DNA of 64,000 nucleotides, taken from positions 1,860,001 through 1,924,000 of the forward strand of contig NZ_JAAMOZ010000001.1 in the NCBI RefSeq assembly GCF_011758645.1, written 5' to 3'. Made by a program: the position numbers and the translations under genes. Positions 10,625-20,582 of this stretch are shown here, in pieces. The first letter of the stretch is position 1; each line of letters begins with the position of its first letter. Source of the DNA: Brooklawnia cerclae (GTDB lineage: Bacteria; Actinomycetota; Actinomycetes; Propionibacteriales; Propionibacteriaceae). The notes beneath the pieces are model-generated. The model had not been told where the DNA came from. It ran no database searches and was given only the letters and a program-made list of their open reading frames with translations.

Positions 10625-11290
10625 TCATGCACGCCTCCGGCCTCGCAGGCCCGCGACGCCCAGGACTCCCCCGATGCCCGCCAGAGCCCACCCCGCCGTG
10701 CGGGCCACCATTCCGACCAGCCACCAGCCGTACGCGTTGAGCAGCATTCCCCGAATCGCGTTGCCCATGAAGAAGTTGTCCGATCGCAGCGCGTTCAACC
10801 CCGCGATCTCGCGGGCGATGTCGAACTCCGTCTCCGGGTCCCCGATCTCCGCCTTGGCGAGCAGGGCCACCTCGGGGCCACTCATCTCGGGACGAGCGGT
10901 CCGGATCTCGTCCCGGAGCGTTCGGGTCTTCTCGGTCACCAGGTCGCCGACCCCGGCGTACGTCGCGAGATCGTCGGGGACACCGGCCCGGCGCGCCGCG
11001 GTCAGCATGTGCGCCAGGACGTAGTTGTCGGCGTACGCACGAGCCTGGGGACCTGAGGTGAGCCGCTGACCGGCGAACGGCTCGAGCCGCCCCGCGTCGT
11101 CGGGAGAGATCGCCCCGCCGCGAACCTCCGCGCCTATCTGCTCGCCCGTCGGCAGGGTGATTCCCTCCGACCCGAGTTGCCGGGCGACGAACCGCATCGC
11201 GAACTCCCCGCCGACCACCGCAGCCGCCCCCACAGCCATCAGGACCGGGCCGAAGACGTTCGCCAAAGTGGTGTGGACGGTGTCTGCCAT
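10625..11290 (-). CDS. Hypothetical two-helix membrane protein, tandem paralogue A
   Basis: The 221-residue protein has a hydrophobic segment at about residues 14-30, a long soluble extracytoplasmic-type middle and a second hydrophobic region near the C-terminus. It shares the layout and key phrases of the next upstream gene: LPTGEQI against MPTNETL, GVGDLVTEKT against GVGELVTEKT, and GNxxRGMLLNAYGWWLxG. The two are therefore tandem duplicates. The ATG at 11290 follows GGAGG closely. No function is recognised. Confidence 0.7.
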   Translation of the reverse strand: MADTVHTTLANVFGPVLMAVGAAAVVGGEFAMRFVARQLGSEGITLPTGEQIGAEVRGGAISPDDAGRLEPFAGQRLTSGPQARAYADNYVLAHMLTAARRAGVPDDLATYAGVGDLVTEKTRTLRDEIRTARPEMSGPEVALLAKAEIGDPETEFDIAREIAGLNALRSDNFFMGNAIRGMLLNAYGWWLVGMVARTAGWALAGIGGVLGVAGLRGRRRA

Positions 11291-11417
11291 GATCCTCCGC
11301 ATCGTTGTGGCGCATTGCCCGGCCGGGTGCCCACAGTCTAATGGGCGCGTCCGGGCAACGAAACGGCGGCGGCGTCCTGCCGGATAGGACGCCGCCGCCG
11401 CGCGATACCAGGGTCGA

Positions 11418-12116
11418 CTACTCGGTCGCCGGGGCGCTCGCAGTCGCCGACTTCGGCTTCCACACGAAGCCCACCACCACGGAGGCGACACCGATGACGA
11501 TCAGGGCCCACGCCGCCACGATGGCGATGGTGCCGAGCAGCCACCAGCCGTAGGCATTCAGCAGCATGCCGCGCAGCGAGTTTCCGGTGAACATGGTGCC
11601 GGTACGCAGGGTCTGAAGGGCAGCTGCGTCCTTCGCGTCCTGGTAGGTCGTGTTCGCGTTCGCGATTTCTTTGGTGGCCAGCGCCGAGATCTCGGCGTCC
11701 GTCTTGTCGGCATTCTCCGGCTCAGCCTTCAGAACCTCGGTCAAGGCGCTGGTCTTCTCGGTGACCAACTCGCCCACGCCCTCGTAGGTCGCCTTGTCAT
11801 CAGGGACATCCAGCGCGACAGCGGCCGCCTTCATGTGGGATGCGATGTACTCGTTCGCGAAGGCCTGAGCCATCGGACCGGTGGTCATCTCCTCGCCTGC
11901 GAAGGGACGCATGGCGTCCGCGTTCTCCTGGGTGAGGCGACCTGACTTGACCTGGGCGTCCAATGTCTCGTTGGTCGGCATGGCGATCGCTTGTTCAGAA
12001 AGTTGATCCTTCACATAACTGTGAGCGAAGGAACCACCGATGAGTGCGCCAATGCCGATGACCAACAGGACCAGACCGACGATCTTCAGGAGCGTCTTGT
12101 AGACCTGACTAGCCAT
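11418..12116 (-). CDS. Hypothetical two-helix membrane protein, tandem paralogue B
   Basis: The 232-residue protein has an N-terminal membrane helix (about 10-30), a charged Ala/Glu/Thr-rich soluble domain of about 140 residues and a C-terminal membrane segment ending in a short basic tail. Conserved blocks GVGELVTEKT and GNSLRGMLLNAYGWWLLG match the downstream neighbour. The start at 12116 (MASQVYKTLL) is preferred over an ATG at 12185, since the first helix follows it directly. The region upstream is unusually AT-rich. The pair may be an envelope or stress protein family; no known domain is recognised. Confidence 0.7.
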   Translation of the reverse strand: MASQVYKTLLKIVGLVLLVIGIGALIGGSFAHSYVKDQLSEQAIAMPTNETLDAQVKSGRLTQENADAMRPFAGEEMTTGPMAQAFANEYIASHMKAAAVALDVPDDKATYEGVGELVTEKTSALTEVLKAEPENADKTDAEISALATKEIANANTTYQDAKDAAALQTLRTGTMFTGNSLRGMLLNAYGWWLLGTIAIVAAWALIVIGVASVVVGFVWKPKSATASAPATE

Positions 12117-12469
12117 GGGAATCCAATCTGTGCTCGTGTGAGTTTCGACTTCCCTAAGTCGAAGCGCAAACAGACTAAAACGCATGCTTCCAGTTTCAAA
12201 ATCTCTTCGGTCAAGAGGTCCAGGGGTTGAGTACTTTATGTCAAGATTTCAACATCTTAACAATTGACGGATCTCCGAACGCTGTACCTGGAGCCTCTCC
12301 CGACCGGTTCGCCGTGCGAGCGCGCCCACCTGGCCGGACGAGCCCCGTCACAGCTCGGTTGAGGGTCGATGTCCCCTCGTGATAACGTTGTCTGTCGCGC
12401 GTCCCCGGTAAGGCCGGGCGCGCCCGGAAACATCACATACCCAGTGGAACGACAGAAGAGGCTTGCCCA
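12117..12469. other. Divergent intergenic region between paralogue B and rpsT
   Basis: The 353-bp stretch holds the promoters of the membrane-protein gene (-) and rpsT (+). Positions about 12170-12265 are strikingly AT-rich for this genome. A small hairpin CTCTT/AAGAG lies near 12207-12221. No credible gene is seen in it. Confidence 0.5.
12359..12388 (+). promoter_or_regulatory. Probable rpsT promoter
   Basis: TTGAGG at 12359-12364 and TAACGT at 12383-12388 are separated by 18 bp and resemble housekeeping sigma -35 and -10 boxes. They lie about 80 bp before the S20 gene. Confidence 0.5.
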
Positions 12470-12730
12470 GTGGCGAACATCAAGTCGCAGAAGAAGCGCA
12501 TCATCACCAACGAGAAGGCGCACGAGCGCAACAAGGCCGTGAAGTCCGCGTTGCGTACCCACGTCCGCAAGTTCCGCGAGGCTGCGGCCGCCGGCGACAA
12601 GGACAAGGCTGCCGAGTACGCCAAGGCCGCCAACCGCGCTCTCGACAAGGCCGTCTCCAAGGGCGTCATCCATCGCAACCAGGCCGCGAACCGCAAGTCC
12701 GCGATCTCGGCGCGCGCCGCGGCTCTCTGA
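12470..12730 (+). CDS. rpsT: 30S ribosomal protein S20
   Basis: This 86-residue, strongly basic, alanine- and lysine-rich protein begins [20 protein letters not shown], the S20 signature, and has the usual family length. S20 binds 16S rRNA early in 30S assembly. The start is GTG at 12470. It stands alone, opposite and next to holA, as in many actinobacteria, with its own promoter and terminator. Confidence 0.97.
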   Translation: MANIKSQKKRIITNEKAHERNKAVKSALRTHVRKFREAAAAGDKDKAAEYAKAANRALDKAVSKGVIHRNQAANRKSAISARAAAL

Positions 12731-12755
12731 GAGCCGTCCCCACAGCATCACTCCC

Positions 12756-12790
12756 GAACGCTCTGGCCCGACTGGGTGGTCAGAGCGTTC
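12756..12790 (+). terminator. rpsT terminator hairpin
   Basis: Arms 12756-12768 and 12778-12790 pair over 13 bp with one mismatch around a 9-nt loop, 25 nt after the rpsT stop. A weakly T-rich tail follows. Confidence 0.7.
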
Positions 12791-12881
12791 GTCTGTGTCC
12801 GCGTTTCGCTTGCCGCCCCGCAAGCGAACGACGCCCACGCGCGTCGGCCGACGGCAACCATCACCGCCACGCACGACGAAC

Positions 12882-13859
12882 TCAGTGACGCCGACCACCC
12901 CGAGCCGCGTCCACGGCGAGCACCAACTGCTCCAACGCGAACCCCGGATCGGCCGCAGCACCCTTGACCTGCTCGTCCGCCACGGCCACAGCCTTTATCG
13001 CGGACGACACCCCCCGCGGCGACCAGTCACGGGCCAACCGGGACAATTCCTTGAGCTTCCACGGGGGGACGCCGGCCTGCCTGGCCACCTCGTTGTCGGG
13101 AAGACGCGCCGAGCGTAGATCCAGATACTTACCCAGGCCACGCAACGTCCCGGCAAGTGCGCTGGTGACCAGCACGGGTGCCACTCCTGTCGCCAGAGCC
13201 CACCGCAGTTTCTCGAGCGCGGCGCCGGGCCGGCCGGCGAGGGCGTCGTCGGCCACCGAGAAGCTCGTCACCTCGGCGCGGCCCCCGAAGTAGCGCCGCA
13301 CCCCCTCGACGTCGACGGCCTGATCGGCGTAGTCGGAAGCGAGTTGCCGCAACGCGCCGACAAGTGTGCGCAGGTCGCTGCCGACCGCGTCCACCAACGC
13401 CTGGGCACCCGCCGCGTCCATCGACATCCGTAGACTGCGTGCCTCCGCCGCGACGAATTTCGGCAGATCCCAGTTCCTGATCGGGTCTGCCTTCTCGACC
13501 TGGACCTTCGGCTTCAACGCGTCCAGCAGCGCCTTGCCTTTCGTCCCACCACCGTGCACGAGGACCAGACACAACTCGGGATGCGGGTCGAGCGCCGTGC
13601 GCTTCACCAGATCGACCTGTGCGTCCGGGAGGCCGGCCAGATCGTCGACCACGACGACCGCACGGGACGCGAACAAGCTGCCCCCGATCAGGTCGGCGAA
13701 ACTCCCGTCGGCCAGCGCCGCGGCATCGACCTCGCTGATCTCGGCATCGGGTTGCTCCGCAGTGGCCTGCTTGATGCGCTGGCGAACCGCACGTTCGGCG
13801 AGCAACGGCTCTGATCCCACCACGAGCAACGTCGAACCGAATACAGAGGAGGCTTTCAC
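12882..13859 (-). CDS. holA: DNA polymerase III subunit delta
   Basis: The product (325 residues from the GTG at 13859) matches the actinobacterial clamp-loader delta subunit. It opens with a beta strand and the EPLLAERAV motif, followed by an AAA+-like region with VVVVDDLAGL and a C-terminal collar domain containing NEVARQAGVPPWKLKELSRLAR. Delta opens the sliding clamp in the DnaX complex. An in-frame ATG at 13907 would add 16 residues (ELTNVCRGWQHGD) not expected in the family, so the later start is preferred. The gene is convergent with rpsT. Confidence 0.88.
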   Translation of the reverse strand: MKASSVFGSTLLVVGSEPLLAERAVRQRIKQATAEQPDAEISEVDAAALADGSFADLIGGSLFASRAVVVVDDLAGLPDAQVDLVKRTALDPHPELCLVLVHGGGTKGKALLDALKPKVQVEKADPIRNWDLPKFVAAEARSLRMSMDAAGAQALVDAVGSDLRTLVGALRQLASDYADQAVDVEGVRRYFGGRAEVTSFSVADDALAGRPGAALEKLRWALATGVAPVLVTSALAGTLRGLGKYLDLRSARLPDNEVARQAGVPPWKLKELSRLARDWSPRGVSSAIKAVAVADEQVKGAAADPGFALEQLVLAVDAARGGRRH

Positions 13860-14004
13860 ATCTCCATGCTGCCACCCCCGGCAGACATTCGTCAGTTCAG
13901 GCATCATTCCAAACCAGAGCCGGTTGCCATGAGTTGCATTCCATAGAGACGCACGGGTACCCCGCCAATTAGCCTTGATCCGAGGTCAACCAGAGGAGGC
14001 ATCA

Positions 14005-15255
14005 ATGACGATCGGCAAGTACTCCGTGGGAGCAGGCGACAGGTTCGGCAAGGAGGGCGTGGCACAAGTCGCGGCATTCCAGGCCATCAAGGACGCCGGA
14101 GTCGACGTGGACATCGTGTGGAACAAGAGCAACCGCGAGCACAAGACCATCGGGACCACTCCCGCCGACCAGCGCAAGGCGGCGGACGACGCGGTGACAG
14201 CCAGCGGATGGGCCGGTCGGTACTTCGTCGACGCGGACCACATCAACATGTCCAGTGTCGACGCGTTCGTCGGCCACTGCGACTTCTTCACCCTCGACGT
14301 CACGGACTTCATCGGCAAGCCGGCGAGCCCCGAGTCCCTGGCGGCGTTCCAGGCGCGGCGCTCCTCTCTCGTCGGGGAGATCGAAGTGCCGGGCATCGCT
14401 GATCCCCTCGTGATCACCGAGGATCTCCTGCGCGCGGTCGCCGAGCGGTACCTGTACGCCGTGGAGGAGGCCGATCGCACCTATCGACACATCAAGGACG
14501 TCAAGGGCGACGCGCCGATCGTCGTCGAGGTGTCGATGGACGAGACGGACAAGCCGCAGAAGCCCGCCGAACTGCTCATCATCCTCGCGGCCGTCGCGGA
14601 CGCCGGCATCCCGATCGCGACCATCGCCCCCAAGTTCTCCGGGCGCTTCAACAAGGGCGTCGACTATGTCGGCGAGGTGACCGACTTCCTGGCCGAGTTC
14701 CGGGCTGACGTGTGCGTCGCCAACTATGCGGTCGAGGCCTTCGGCATCCCCGCCGGCCTGAAGCTCTCCGTGCACACCGGTAGTGACAAGTTCTCGATCT
14801 ACCCCGGTATCGGCGACATCATCCGTGAACTGGACGCTGGGCTGCACCTCAAGACCGCCGGAACGACCTGGCTGGAGGAACTCATCGGCCTCGCCGAGGC
14901 GGGTGGCCAGGGTCTCGACCTGGCCAAGGAGATCTACCGCAGCGCCTACGGCCGCTACGACGAACTGGCCGCTCCGTACTCGGACGTCATCGACATCGAT
15001 CAGGCGGCGCTCCCCTCCCCCGACACGGTCGAGGGGTGGACCAGCGCCCAGTACGCCGGAGCCCTTCGTCACGATCAGTCGAACCCCGCCTACGACCGGA
15101 ACGTGCGCCAACTCCTCCACGTGGCCTACAAGGTCGCCGCGGAGATGGGGCCCCGTTACCTGGCAGCCCTGGACGAGCATCGTGAGCACGTCGCCCGCAA
15201 CGTGACCGAGAACCTGCTGGAGCGCCATCTGAAGCCGCTCTTCGCCACCCGGTAG
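14005..15255 (+). CDS. uxaE: Tagaturonate epimerase-like protein (UxaE family)
   Basis: The 416-residue protein resembles UxaE, a metal-dependent C4 epimerase interconverting tagaturonate and fructuronate in hexuronate catabolism. Family-like features are the N-terminal GDRFGKEG, DADHINM (probable metal ligands), VSMDETDKPQKP, LSVHTGSDKFSIYPG and KTAGTTWLEE. AGAGGAGG lies 7 nt before the ATG at 14005; an upstream in-frame ATG at 13975 has no ribosome site. No other uronate genes are nearby, so the substrate rests on family resemblance. It seems to be a single-gene unit with a terminator behind it. Confidence 0.7.
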   Translation: MTIGKYSVGAGDRFGKEGVAQVAAFQAIKDAGVDVDIVWNKSNREHKTIGTTPADQRKAADDAVTASGWAGRYFVDADHINMSSVDAFVGHCDFFTLDVTDFIGKPASPESLAAFQARRSSLVGEIEVPGIADPLVITEDLLRAVAERYLYAVEEADRTYRHIKDVKGDAPIVVEVSMDETDKPQKPAELLIILAAVADAGIPIATIAPKFSGRFNKGVDYVGEVTDFLAEFRADVCVANYAVEAFGIPAGLKLSVHTGSDKFSIYPGIGDIIRELDAGLHLKTAGTTWLEELIGLAEAGGQGLDLAKEIYRSAYGRYDELAAPYSDVIDIDQAALPSPDTVEGWTSAQYAGALRHDQSNPAYDRNVRQLLHVAYKVAAEMGPRYLAALDEHREHVARNVTENLLERHLKPLFATR

Positions 15256-15279
15256 CGGGGCTCGCCCGCCCCACGAACG

Positions 15280-15342
15280 ACATCACCGCGGGCGCTGCGA
15301 GCGCCGGAGAATGTCTCGCGCCCACAGCGCCCGCAGTGATGT
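15280..15342. terminator. Convergent terminator stem-loop
   Basis: Arms 15280-15297 and 15325-15342 pair over 18 bp with one mismatch, with a 27-nt loop. They lie between the epimerase (+) and nuclease (-) stop codons, so the structure probably ends transcription in both directions. Confidence 0.65.
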
Positions 15343-15385
15343 GCCGCCCGGTCGCTCGTCCCGCCGGCCGAACCGATCCCGGGTC

Positions 15386-18040
15386 TCAGCGCACCCGAAC
15401 GACCATCCGGATGGCCACCGTCGCCGTCAGCGCCGCCACCACGAGCCCGATCAGCGCCATCGCCGTGCCTGCTGCGCCCGTGCTCGGGAGCTTGCCCGGA
15501 CGCTGGGCGACCGGGGTCTGCGATGCCGTCGGCGTGGTGACGTCGCCGGCATCGGTGGTCCCGTCGGGCGTGGCCCCGTCGGGAGTGCCGCCGGACAGCT
15601 GCTCCCCTCCCGGGGTCTGGTCACCGGTCTGGTCGTCGCCCACGTCGAGGCCGACGACGACCGGATCATGATCGGACGAGGCGAACGGGCTCGTGGTGTA
15701 GAAGTCGACGACGTTGTAGTTGCGCCGTGAGTACTGCATCGCGATCGACTCGTCGGCGTTGATGTCCCAGACCCCGGCGCCGGAGACCAGGGCGAGTGCC
15801 TGCTCGTTGGCGAAGACGTGGTCGAGGGAACCGAGGCGCCCGCTGTACTGGTAGGTGGACGAGCCCGGGTCGAACTGACCGATGACATCGGTGAAGCCCG
15901 CCGACTCGATCACCTGCACGGGACTCTCACGACTGTACGAGTTGAAGTCGCCCATGAGGAAGATCGCTTCGTCCGCCGATCCGCTCCCCTCTCCCGCGAC
16001 CCAGTCGACCAACGCCTGTGCCTGCGCCACGCGCGACGCGTTCGACAGGCCCTGGCCCGTGCCGTCGTCCTCACCGGAGCTCTTCGACTTGAAGTGGTTG
16101 GCGATCGTGGTGAACGAGGTCGGCGAATCGGCCACCTGCCACGTCTGCGCCAGCGGGTACCGCGCGTTCGCGAAGGCATCGTCCAGCAGGATCTCGGAGG
16201 CTCCGGTCGGCTGCACGATGCTCGGGTCGTAGATGAACGCCGTCCGGATGATGTCCTCGTCGGAGGGGGTGACCAGGGGGGATGCCGCATAGGCCCAGTT
16301 CCCACCGGCGGCGTTGAGCTCGTCGACGAACTCCGAAAGCGTGTAGTCACGACCGCGGTCGATCCACGAGACCATGTTCGAGGTCTCGATCTCCGACAGC
16401 GCCACCACCCCGGCACCGAGGGAGTTCACCGCGTTCACGAGCTTGGCGCGCTGATCGTCGAACGCCGCCGGCGACCATGCGCCACGCACCTCGCAGTAGT
16501 CCGTCGCCACCGGATCACCGTTACGATCGGCGTAGTAGTCACAGCTCTTCACCTCGTCCTCGTCAGCCCCCAGCTCGGTGAAGTAGTTGAGGACGTTGAA
16601 GGACGCCATGGTCAGGTCGCTGCCGACGCTCGGGGGCTCCGCCTCCCGATCGTTCTCGGTGGCCAGCGGGTCGTCGCTGTCGGTGGCTCCGATGATCTGC
16701 CCGACCGGCTGGTACGTCCAGGCGCCGTAGCGGTAGTCCATGACGACCGGCTGGACGAACGTCACCTGCGACCCGGTGCGCATGGGCTCGTCCTGCGACA
16801 GATAGGGCAAGGGGGACGCCTGCGCCTCGGCGTTCTGCATGTAGTTCCAGCTCGACCCGTCGTCGAGGACGATCGAGTTGGCCTGGTTGGCCAGTTCGTA
16901 GGCCTCTGCCGCGGCGCCGGGCTCCACCACGTCGGTGGCCTGGTACAGCGGCTCGTCACCGAACGCCAGGCCGAGGGTTCCGTAGGTGTTGAGGTTGTAG
17001 TTGTTCGCGATGGTGTAGGTGCCCCGGGGCGCAACCAGCATTCCCTCGAGGGCCTCGGACTCGGATTGCGACGGTAGGGACGCGAGCGCCGTGGCCTCCA
17101 CGGGGTCGCAGTCGGTGGCGGACGTGATGGTCGCGCTCGTGAGTTCCGTGAGGTCCTGATACTCGCTCACGGTGGCGGCAACCGTGTAGCACGAGCCGAT
17201 CTCGACGTCGGTGGTGCCGTAGACGAAGATGCCGTCGGAGGCTCCCGGCGTGGCGTCGGACGAACCGCCCGACCCGGGCGTCTGCATGAAGAACCCGCGC
17301 AGGCCACCGGTGGGGTATGCGGCCGTGACCAGGCCGAGTGTCGTCACGGCGTCACCACGCAGCGGCGATTCGGCGCCTGTTCCCTGGATCTCGGCGATCG
17401 TGACTGCCTCCGGCCCGGGCTCCGGCTCCGGGTCTGGCCCACCGGAATCGGCGGAGGCCCGCGGGGTGGGATCACCGGCTGCGAAGTCCACGGAATTGTC
17501 GTCGGTGTCGTCGAGCACGGCCCTGGCGACCGATGTCACGCTCGAGGTTCCGGGCGCGGGCGCGGTCTCGAACTGGGTGGCGCTCGACCCGTAGCCGACA
17601 AGGTCGATCGTGGAGCTGTCCGGGGCGAGAAGGCGGACGATGCCGGCGCTGCCGCTCATCGCGGCTGAGCAGGTGATATCAGGAGTGGGAAGCGGGGTCG
17701 TGCCGCCCGCCCCCTTGGCCTGCTGGACGAGGAAGTAGCCACCGGCCTGGATCGAACCCGACAGCGCGCAACTGTTACCGAGGTTGCCGCCCGCCGAGTA
17801 GTAGTTCACCGAGTAGCCCGCCAGATCGACCGCCGTGGCCGTGGGGTTGTACAGCTCGACGAAGTCGTGGGTGTAGGTGGCGCCCGAATTGCCACCGCCA
17901 CCGTAGGCCTCGCTGATGATCACGTGGTCGCTGACAGCATGCGCGGGGGCGGCACCTATGCCACCCGCCACGATGGCCACCGACACCAGCAGCATCGCTG
18001 CGGCACGACCGTTGCGGATCGGGGACTGTGGAGGTTTCAC
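15386..18040 (-). CDS. Cell-wall-anchored ExeM/NucH-type extracellular nuclease
   Basis: The 884-residue exported protein has a Sec signal (about 1-35, ending APAHA). A lamin-tail-like domain follows (about 37-190, with EAYGGGGNSGATYTHDFVELYNP), then an OB-fold-like region and an endonuclease/exonuclease/phosphatase domain from about 480 (MASFNVLNYF, GDFNSYSRESP, SSDHDPVVVG). A threonine/proline-rich linker leads to a sorting signal near 851 (KLPSTG), a membrane helix and a basic tail. It should be linked to peptidoglycan by sortase and degrade extracellular DNA, perhaps for nutrients or biofilm turnover. It lies near comEC/comEA but in a separate unit. Confidence 0.88.
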   Translation of the reverse strand: MKPPQSPIRNGRAAAMLLVSVAIVAGGIGAAPAHAVSDHVIISEAYGGGGNSGATYTHDFVELYNPTATAVDLAGYSVNYYSAGGNLGNSCALSGSIQAGGYFLVQQAKGAGGTTPLPTPDITCSAAMSGSAGIVRLLAPDSSTIDLVGYGSSATQFETAPAPGTSSVTSVARAVLDDTDDNSVDFAAGDPTPRASADSGGPDPEPEPGPEAVTIAEIQGTGAESPLRGDAVTTLGLVTAAYPTGGLRGFFMQTPGSGGSSDATPGASDGIFVYGTTDVEIGSCYTVAATVSEYQDLTELTSATITSATDCDPVEATALASLPSQSESEALEGMLVAPRGTYTIANNYNLNTYGTLGLAFGDEPLYQATDVVEPGAAAEAYELANQANSIVLDDGSSWNYMQNAEAQASPLPYLSQDEPMRTGSQVTFVQPVVMDYRYGAWTYQPVGQIIGATDSDDPLATENDREAEPPSVGSDLTMASFNVLNYFTELGADEDEVKSCDYYADRNGDPVATDYCEVRGAWSPAAFDDQRAKLVNAVNSLGAGVVALSEIETSNMVSWIDRGRDYTLSEFVDELNAAGGNWAYAASPLVTPSDEDIIRTAFIYDPSIVQPTGASEILLDDAFANARYPLAQTWQVADSPTSFTTIANHFKSKSSGEDDGTGQGLSNASRVAQAQALVDWVAGEGSGSADEAIFLMGDFNSYSRESPVQVIESAGFTDVIGQFDPGSSTYQYSGRLGSLDHVFANEQALALVSGAGVWDINADESIAMQYSRRNYNVVDFYTTSPFASSDHDPVVVGLDVGDDQTGDQTPGGEQLSGGTPDGATPDGTTDAGDVTTPTASQTPVAQRPGKLPSTGAAGTAMALIGLVVAALTATVAIRMVVRVR

Positions 18041-18232
18041 TCGTGCTCCTTGACGGGGAGGTAGACACCGCCTTCGCCGGCGGCGACCACGACGCTAGCG
18101 GCGGACACCGTCAGCGCACCTCCCGACCGGCCCCTGCGCGCGCGACATTCGCCGAACTGTCGACGGCGGGTAGGCGAATGTTCGCCGAACTGTCATGCCC
18201 GGACGATCCCGGGTGTTCCTCCCTGCTCGGGC

Positions 18233-20548
18233 TCAGCGCTGGGTCACCACCTCCAGAGGGTCGGTGCGGATCGCGATGGCCCCCTGGAGATCGGTGCGGA
18301 ACACCGCGGCTCCCCGTGCTCCGACCAGGGCCAGCGTCGAACCGGCCGGATGACCGTAGTCGTTGTCCTCCCCCACCTGGACGAGTGCGACGGACGCCCC
18401 GACGGCCTCGACGAACCGCTCGTCCTGGTTGGGGCTTCCATGATGCGGGACGACCAGTACGTCGGCGTGCAGGTCGACCCCGGAAGCAACGAGCGCCTGT
18501 TGGCCGGCGACCTCGATGTCCCCGGTCGCGAGGGCTGTGATCCCGTCCACGTCGACCCGCCCGACCACGCCCGCATCGTTCTCGGCCGCGCTGTCCCCAT
18601 CGCCCGCCGAGATCGGGTCCGACCATGCCCCTCCCGCAGCCAGCGTCGTCCAGGTCACCTGTCCCGCCCGGACGACGTCACCCGCGTGGGTCACGTGCGG
18701 GGCGGGCAGATGCCCGAGCAGCCGGGCGCCCGCGTCCTGCCAGGATGCGGGCCCGATGAGCACCATGCCGACCCCGATGCCACTGTCGTCACCGAGGGCC
18801 GAGACGCCGCCGACGTGGTCGGCGTGCGGGTGGGTGAGGACGAGCAGCGGCACATCGTCCACCCCGGCGAGCCGCAGGCAGTCGGCCAGCAGACCGGGAT
18901 CGGGACCGGTGTCGACGATCACGGCCGAATGCCGACCGGCCCGGAACAGCTGGGCGCCACCCTGACCGACGTCGCAGGCTATCACTGCCCAGTCATCGGG
19001 CCACCCGGCCTGCGGCGGACTCCGCAGAGCACCGACGAGCACCACCATCACGAGCAGTGCCGAGCCCCACCGGCTGTCGAGCACACGAGGGACGACTCCG
19101 ACCGCCACCACCACGCAGAGAAGTGCCAGCACCGCGATGCCCGTAGGCGAGACCGCCCACCGCCAGGTCGCTGCGGGGGCCGCCGCGCCGGCATGGGCGA
19201 CGAGCAGGATCGGCTGGACACACCAACCGGCCGCCCAGCCGAGGACACCCGCCACCGGTGGACTCACCAGCGAGACCACGGCGGCGGCCAACCCGATCAC
19301 CGTCACGGGCCCGACGAAAGGCCCGACCAGCATGTTCGCCGGCAGCCCCACCACGCTGACCGAACCCGACAGCACCGTCACGATCGGTTGCGTGGCGATC
19401 TGTGCCGACAACGGGATCGCCAGGGCCTCGGCCACCCAACCAGGCGCCCAGCGGCGCATCCGTGCTTGCCAGGGCCCACCCCACCACAGGATTCCGGCGG
19501 ATGCCGTCACCGAGAGCGCGAATCCCCACGAGCGCGCGAGCCACGGATCGACCAGGACGAGCCCCAGCACCGCCACGCACAGGTTGCGGAGCCCTCGCCG
19601 CCGGTCGCGGGCGAGACCGGTGGCAGCCAGAGCCACGAGCCCCATGGCCGCGGCACGCAGGACGCTGGGCTCCGCCCGGCACACCACCACGAAGACGACG
19701 GTCACCAGCACGCCGATTCCCCTCAGCCACCAGCCGCGCACGCCTGCGCCGCGAGCCAGCGCGAGACAGAACCCCAACATGAGGGTGAGGTTGGTGCCGC
19801 TCACGGCGGTCAGATGCGTGAGCCCCGTCGTCGTGAAATCATCGGTCACCTCCGAGGGCACGGCGGACGTGTCCCCGACGACCAGGGAGGGGACGAGTCC
19901 GGCCTGCTCGGAGGGTGAGTGCCCCATCGCCGTTCGCAACCCCTCACGGAATCGGTTGGCCAGTGCCGCCAGACCCTGTGGCGATTCCAACTGCGCCACG
20001 TCCCCTCGTAGGGCGAGGGTGCCGATCGACCGATCCCCCGGGTCCGCGGGAGCGGCGAGTGCCTGGAACTCGATCGTCGCCCCCACGGGAAACGCGAGGT
20101 CGCGCGCGGCGTCCCCGCCCGTCGAGCGGACGGTCGCGGGCACTCGTCCCTGCCAGGCATCCCCCCGAGCCTCGATCCACTGCACCGTGACGGGCAGGAG
20201 GGCCAGACCGGGCCGTGTCCCGGAGGCCTCCCAGGTGCGCACATCGGACGACACCACGGCCCGCACCTCGACCAGGGCTCCGTCACGGGCGAGACCGGCG
20301 GGGGTGGACGCGGCCAACCCGGTCGCCCACAACCAGGCCACCACGATCGAACCTGCCACCGCCGCACCGGTGGCGGCCGCCACCCAGGCCCTGCGCGTCC
20401 AGCCGGCGACGACCAGCGTCGCACCGGCGATGGCGAGCACGACGGCCGCCCGTCCGGGCGTCACTCCCGATGCCGCCCCCGCCCAAGCGCCGAGCGCAGG
20501 GAGCACCAACCGCAGATCGACGGGGTCCTCGGGGACTGCGTCCGTCAC
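18233..20548 (-). CDS. comEC: ComEC/Rec2-family DNA uptake channel
   Basis: The roughly 771-residue protein has an N-terminal OB-like domain, a central Competence domain with about ten hydrophobic helices (TTTGLTHLTAVSGTNLTLM is the typical entry motif) and a C-terminal metallo-beta-lactamase domain with LTHPHADHVGG and VPHHGSPNQDE. ComEC carries single-stranded DNA across the membrane. The GTG at 20548 is taken as start because it lies after the comEA stop; an earlier ATG at 20722 would overlap comEA by about 140 nt. ComEA and ComEC are often kept in actinobacteria not known to be transformable. Confidence 0.92.
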   Translation of the reverse strand: MTDAVPEDPVDLRLVLPALGAWAGAASGVTPGRAAVVLAIAGATLVVAGWTRRAWVAAATGAAVAGSIVVAWLWATGLAASTPAGLARDGALVEVRAVVSSDVRTWEASGTRPGLALLPVTVQWIEARGDAWQGRVPATVRSTGGDAARDLAFPVGATIEFQALAAPADPGDRSIGTLALRGDVAQLESPQGLAALANRFREGLRTAMGHSPSEQAGLVPSLVVGDTSAVPSEVTDDFTTTGLTHLTAVSGTNLTLMLGFCLALARGAGVRGWWLRGIGVLVTVVFVVVCRAEPSVLRAAAMGLVALAATGLARDRRRGLRNLCVAVLGLVLVDPWLARSWGFALSVTASAGILWWGGPWQARMRRWAPGWVAEALAIPLSAQIATQPIVTVLSGSVSVVGLPANMLVGPFVGPVTVIGLAAAVVSLVSPPVAGVLGWAAGWCVQPILLVAHAGAAAPAATWRWAVSPTGIAVLALLCVVVAVGVVPRVLDSRWGSALLVMVVLVGALRSPPQAGWPDDWAVIACDVGQGGAQLFRAGRHSAVIVDTGPDPGLLADCLRLAGVDDVPLLVLTHPHADHVGGVSALGDDSGIGVGMVLIGPASWQDAGARLLGHLPAPHVTHAGDVVRAGQVTWTTLAAGGAWSDPISAGDGDSAAENDAGVVGRVDVDGITALATGDIEVAGQQALVASGVDLHADVLVVPHHGSPNQDERFVEAVGASVALVQVGEDNDYGHPAGSTLALVGARGAAVFRTDLQGAIAIRTDPLEVVTQR

Positions 20549-20582
20549 CGGCCGCCCGCCCCGGCCGGCGACGCTCGCCGTC

